Positions 63,548 to 64,000 of a DNA stretch of 64,000 nucleotides are shown here, piece after piece. Origin of the DNA: Paludibacteraceae bacterium. Lineage in GTDB: Bacteria > Bacteroidota > Bacteroidia > Bacteroidales > Paludibacteraceae. The position numbers and the translations under genes are program-made. The number at the start of each line of letters is the position of its first letter. Position 1 is the first letter of the stretch. Where the stretch lies: positions 1 to 64,000 of the forward strand of contig JAGBEJ010000013.1 of NCBI GenBank assembly GCA_017937025.1, in the 5' to 3' direction. The notes below the pieces were generated by a model that was not told where the DNA came from, made no database searches, and worked only from the letters and a program-made list of their open reading frames with translations.

Positions 63548-64000
63548 CCTGTTTTGTTCCGTTTATATACTCGTTGTATTTGTTTATGCCCATGCCGAAC
63601 ACGTTCACCAGCAGGTTCTCCGCCTCCTGGCTTATCTCGTCGGCTCTCTTTTGTCTGGACTTGTTTATTATGTTCTCAAACTCCTCAAAGTTATTGAATT
63701 TATCATCAAGTCCTTCAAAGCCGAGGTTCTCGTTTCTGCCCCATCTCAGTGGCTTCACGCCGTAGTACATGCACTCGTAGTACGTCGCTGTGTTGTGCGT
63801 TATGGCGAAGTCGTATTCGCCGCTGCCCAGCATCTCGTTTATCGTGTTCGTGTTGTCCAGCAGTGTTATGGCATCCTTCCATGGCTCCATTTCCTCTTTG
63901 GTTATGGCTGAAAGCGGATGCAGTCTCAACGCGAAGCTTATGCCAAGTTTCTCCTTGGCTTCTTTCGCCACAGGGAACAGTTCTGCCAGGTCTTTGTCAT
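63531..64000 (-). CDS. Truncated transferase, likely polysaccharide synthesis
   Basis: The gene runs off the right edge of the window: no stop or clear start appears up to base 64000, so the N-terminus is missing. The visible 156 residues include ALRLHPLS, NTINEMLGSGEYDFAITHNTATYYECMYYGVKPL and GRNENLGFEGLDD, a C-terminal GT-B-like pattern in which a sugar donor or acceptor site is read from a background of HNTAT. It could be a glycosyltransferase or CDP-glycerol-type transferase; I cannot decide between them. Confidence 0.6.
   Translation of the reverse strand, partial: DKDLAELFPVAKEAKEKLGISFALRLHPLSAITKEEMEPWKDAITLLDNTNTINEMLGSGEYDFAITHNTATYYECMYYGVKPLRWGRNENLGFEGLDDKFNNFEEFENIINKSRQKRADEISQEAENLLVNVFGMGINKYNEYINGTKQDETSN

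Overview
The window looks like chromosome from a member of the Bacteroidales (phylum Bacteroidota). The signs are family content (GldH, DUF4294, DUF3098, DUF1460, the large plant-like form of IspG, Mrp without a CxxC motif), the gene orders rsfS-ftsH-cdsA-psd-pssA and ftsX-DUF3098-uppP-truB-queA, and several upstream regions with the Bacteroidetes promoter pattern TTG-N20-TAnnTTTG. I cannot name the genus. Most of the window is ordinary core genome, tightly packed in operons. The accessory parts are a restriction/abortive-infection cluster (about 23.3-29.9 kb), an AT-rich lipoprotein patch (about 36.9-40.4 kb) and the edge of a surface-polysaccharide cluster (58.6-64 kb).

Layout. 1-0.6 kb: 5S rRNA, the end of an rRNA operon, with two strong terminators and a hairpin-rich leader. 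0.6-1.2 kb: a small lipoprotein. 1.3-7.9 kb, minus strand: a run read as holB-sufS-sufE-ricT-gldH-trmB-mrp. 7.9-10.1 kb, plus strand: dacB and birA. 10.1-15.5 kb, minus strand: sufB-sufC-sufD-ispG, placing the Fe-S scaffold next to an Fe-S client enzyme. 15.7-16.2 kb: cvpA. 16.2-20.8 kb: rimP-nusA-infB with a clear promoter and a 5'UTR hairpin. 20.8-23.3 kb: a SPOR-domain protein and rmuC. 23.3-29.9 kb: hsdR-hsdM-hsdS-abiH. 30-36.8 kb: a DUF1460 protein, then dnaE, a thioredoxin and class II aldolase. 36.9-40.4 kb: a 0.7-kb intergenic region with palindromic repeats and a strong candidate for a 6S-like RNA, then three lipoproteins and a small beta-barrel protein. 40.4-43.5 kb, minus strand: a U32 protein, a DUF4294 protein and ychF. 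43.7-52.9 kb, plus strand: rsfS, ftsH, phospholipid synthesis (cdsA, psd, pssA), an FKBP lipoprotein, an outer-membrane barrel, a YfhO-like membrane protein and a methyltransferase-like protein. 53.0-58.6 kb: ftsX, DUF3098, uppP, truB, queA and an S41 protease. 58.6-64 kb: a flippase, two glycosyltransferases, a sugar epimerase, a hexapeptide acyltransferase and a truncated transferase.

Functional threads. Fe-S biogenesis is spread over two nearby operons (SufSE with RicT and Mrp; SufBCD with IspG). Envelope construction dominates the right half (FtsH, phospholipids, UppP, the flippase cluster). The most notable items are the 6S-like RNA, the in-frame 218-bp direct repeats in hsdS, the AbiH gene carried with the type I system, a SPOR fusion, and a lipoprotein made of two freshly duplicated 140-codon units. 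I found no CRISPR array, tRNA, transposase or clear pseudogene.
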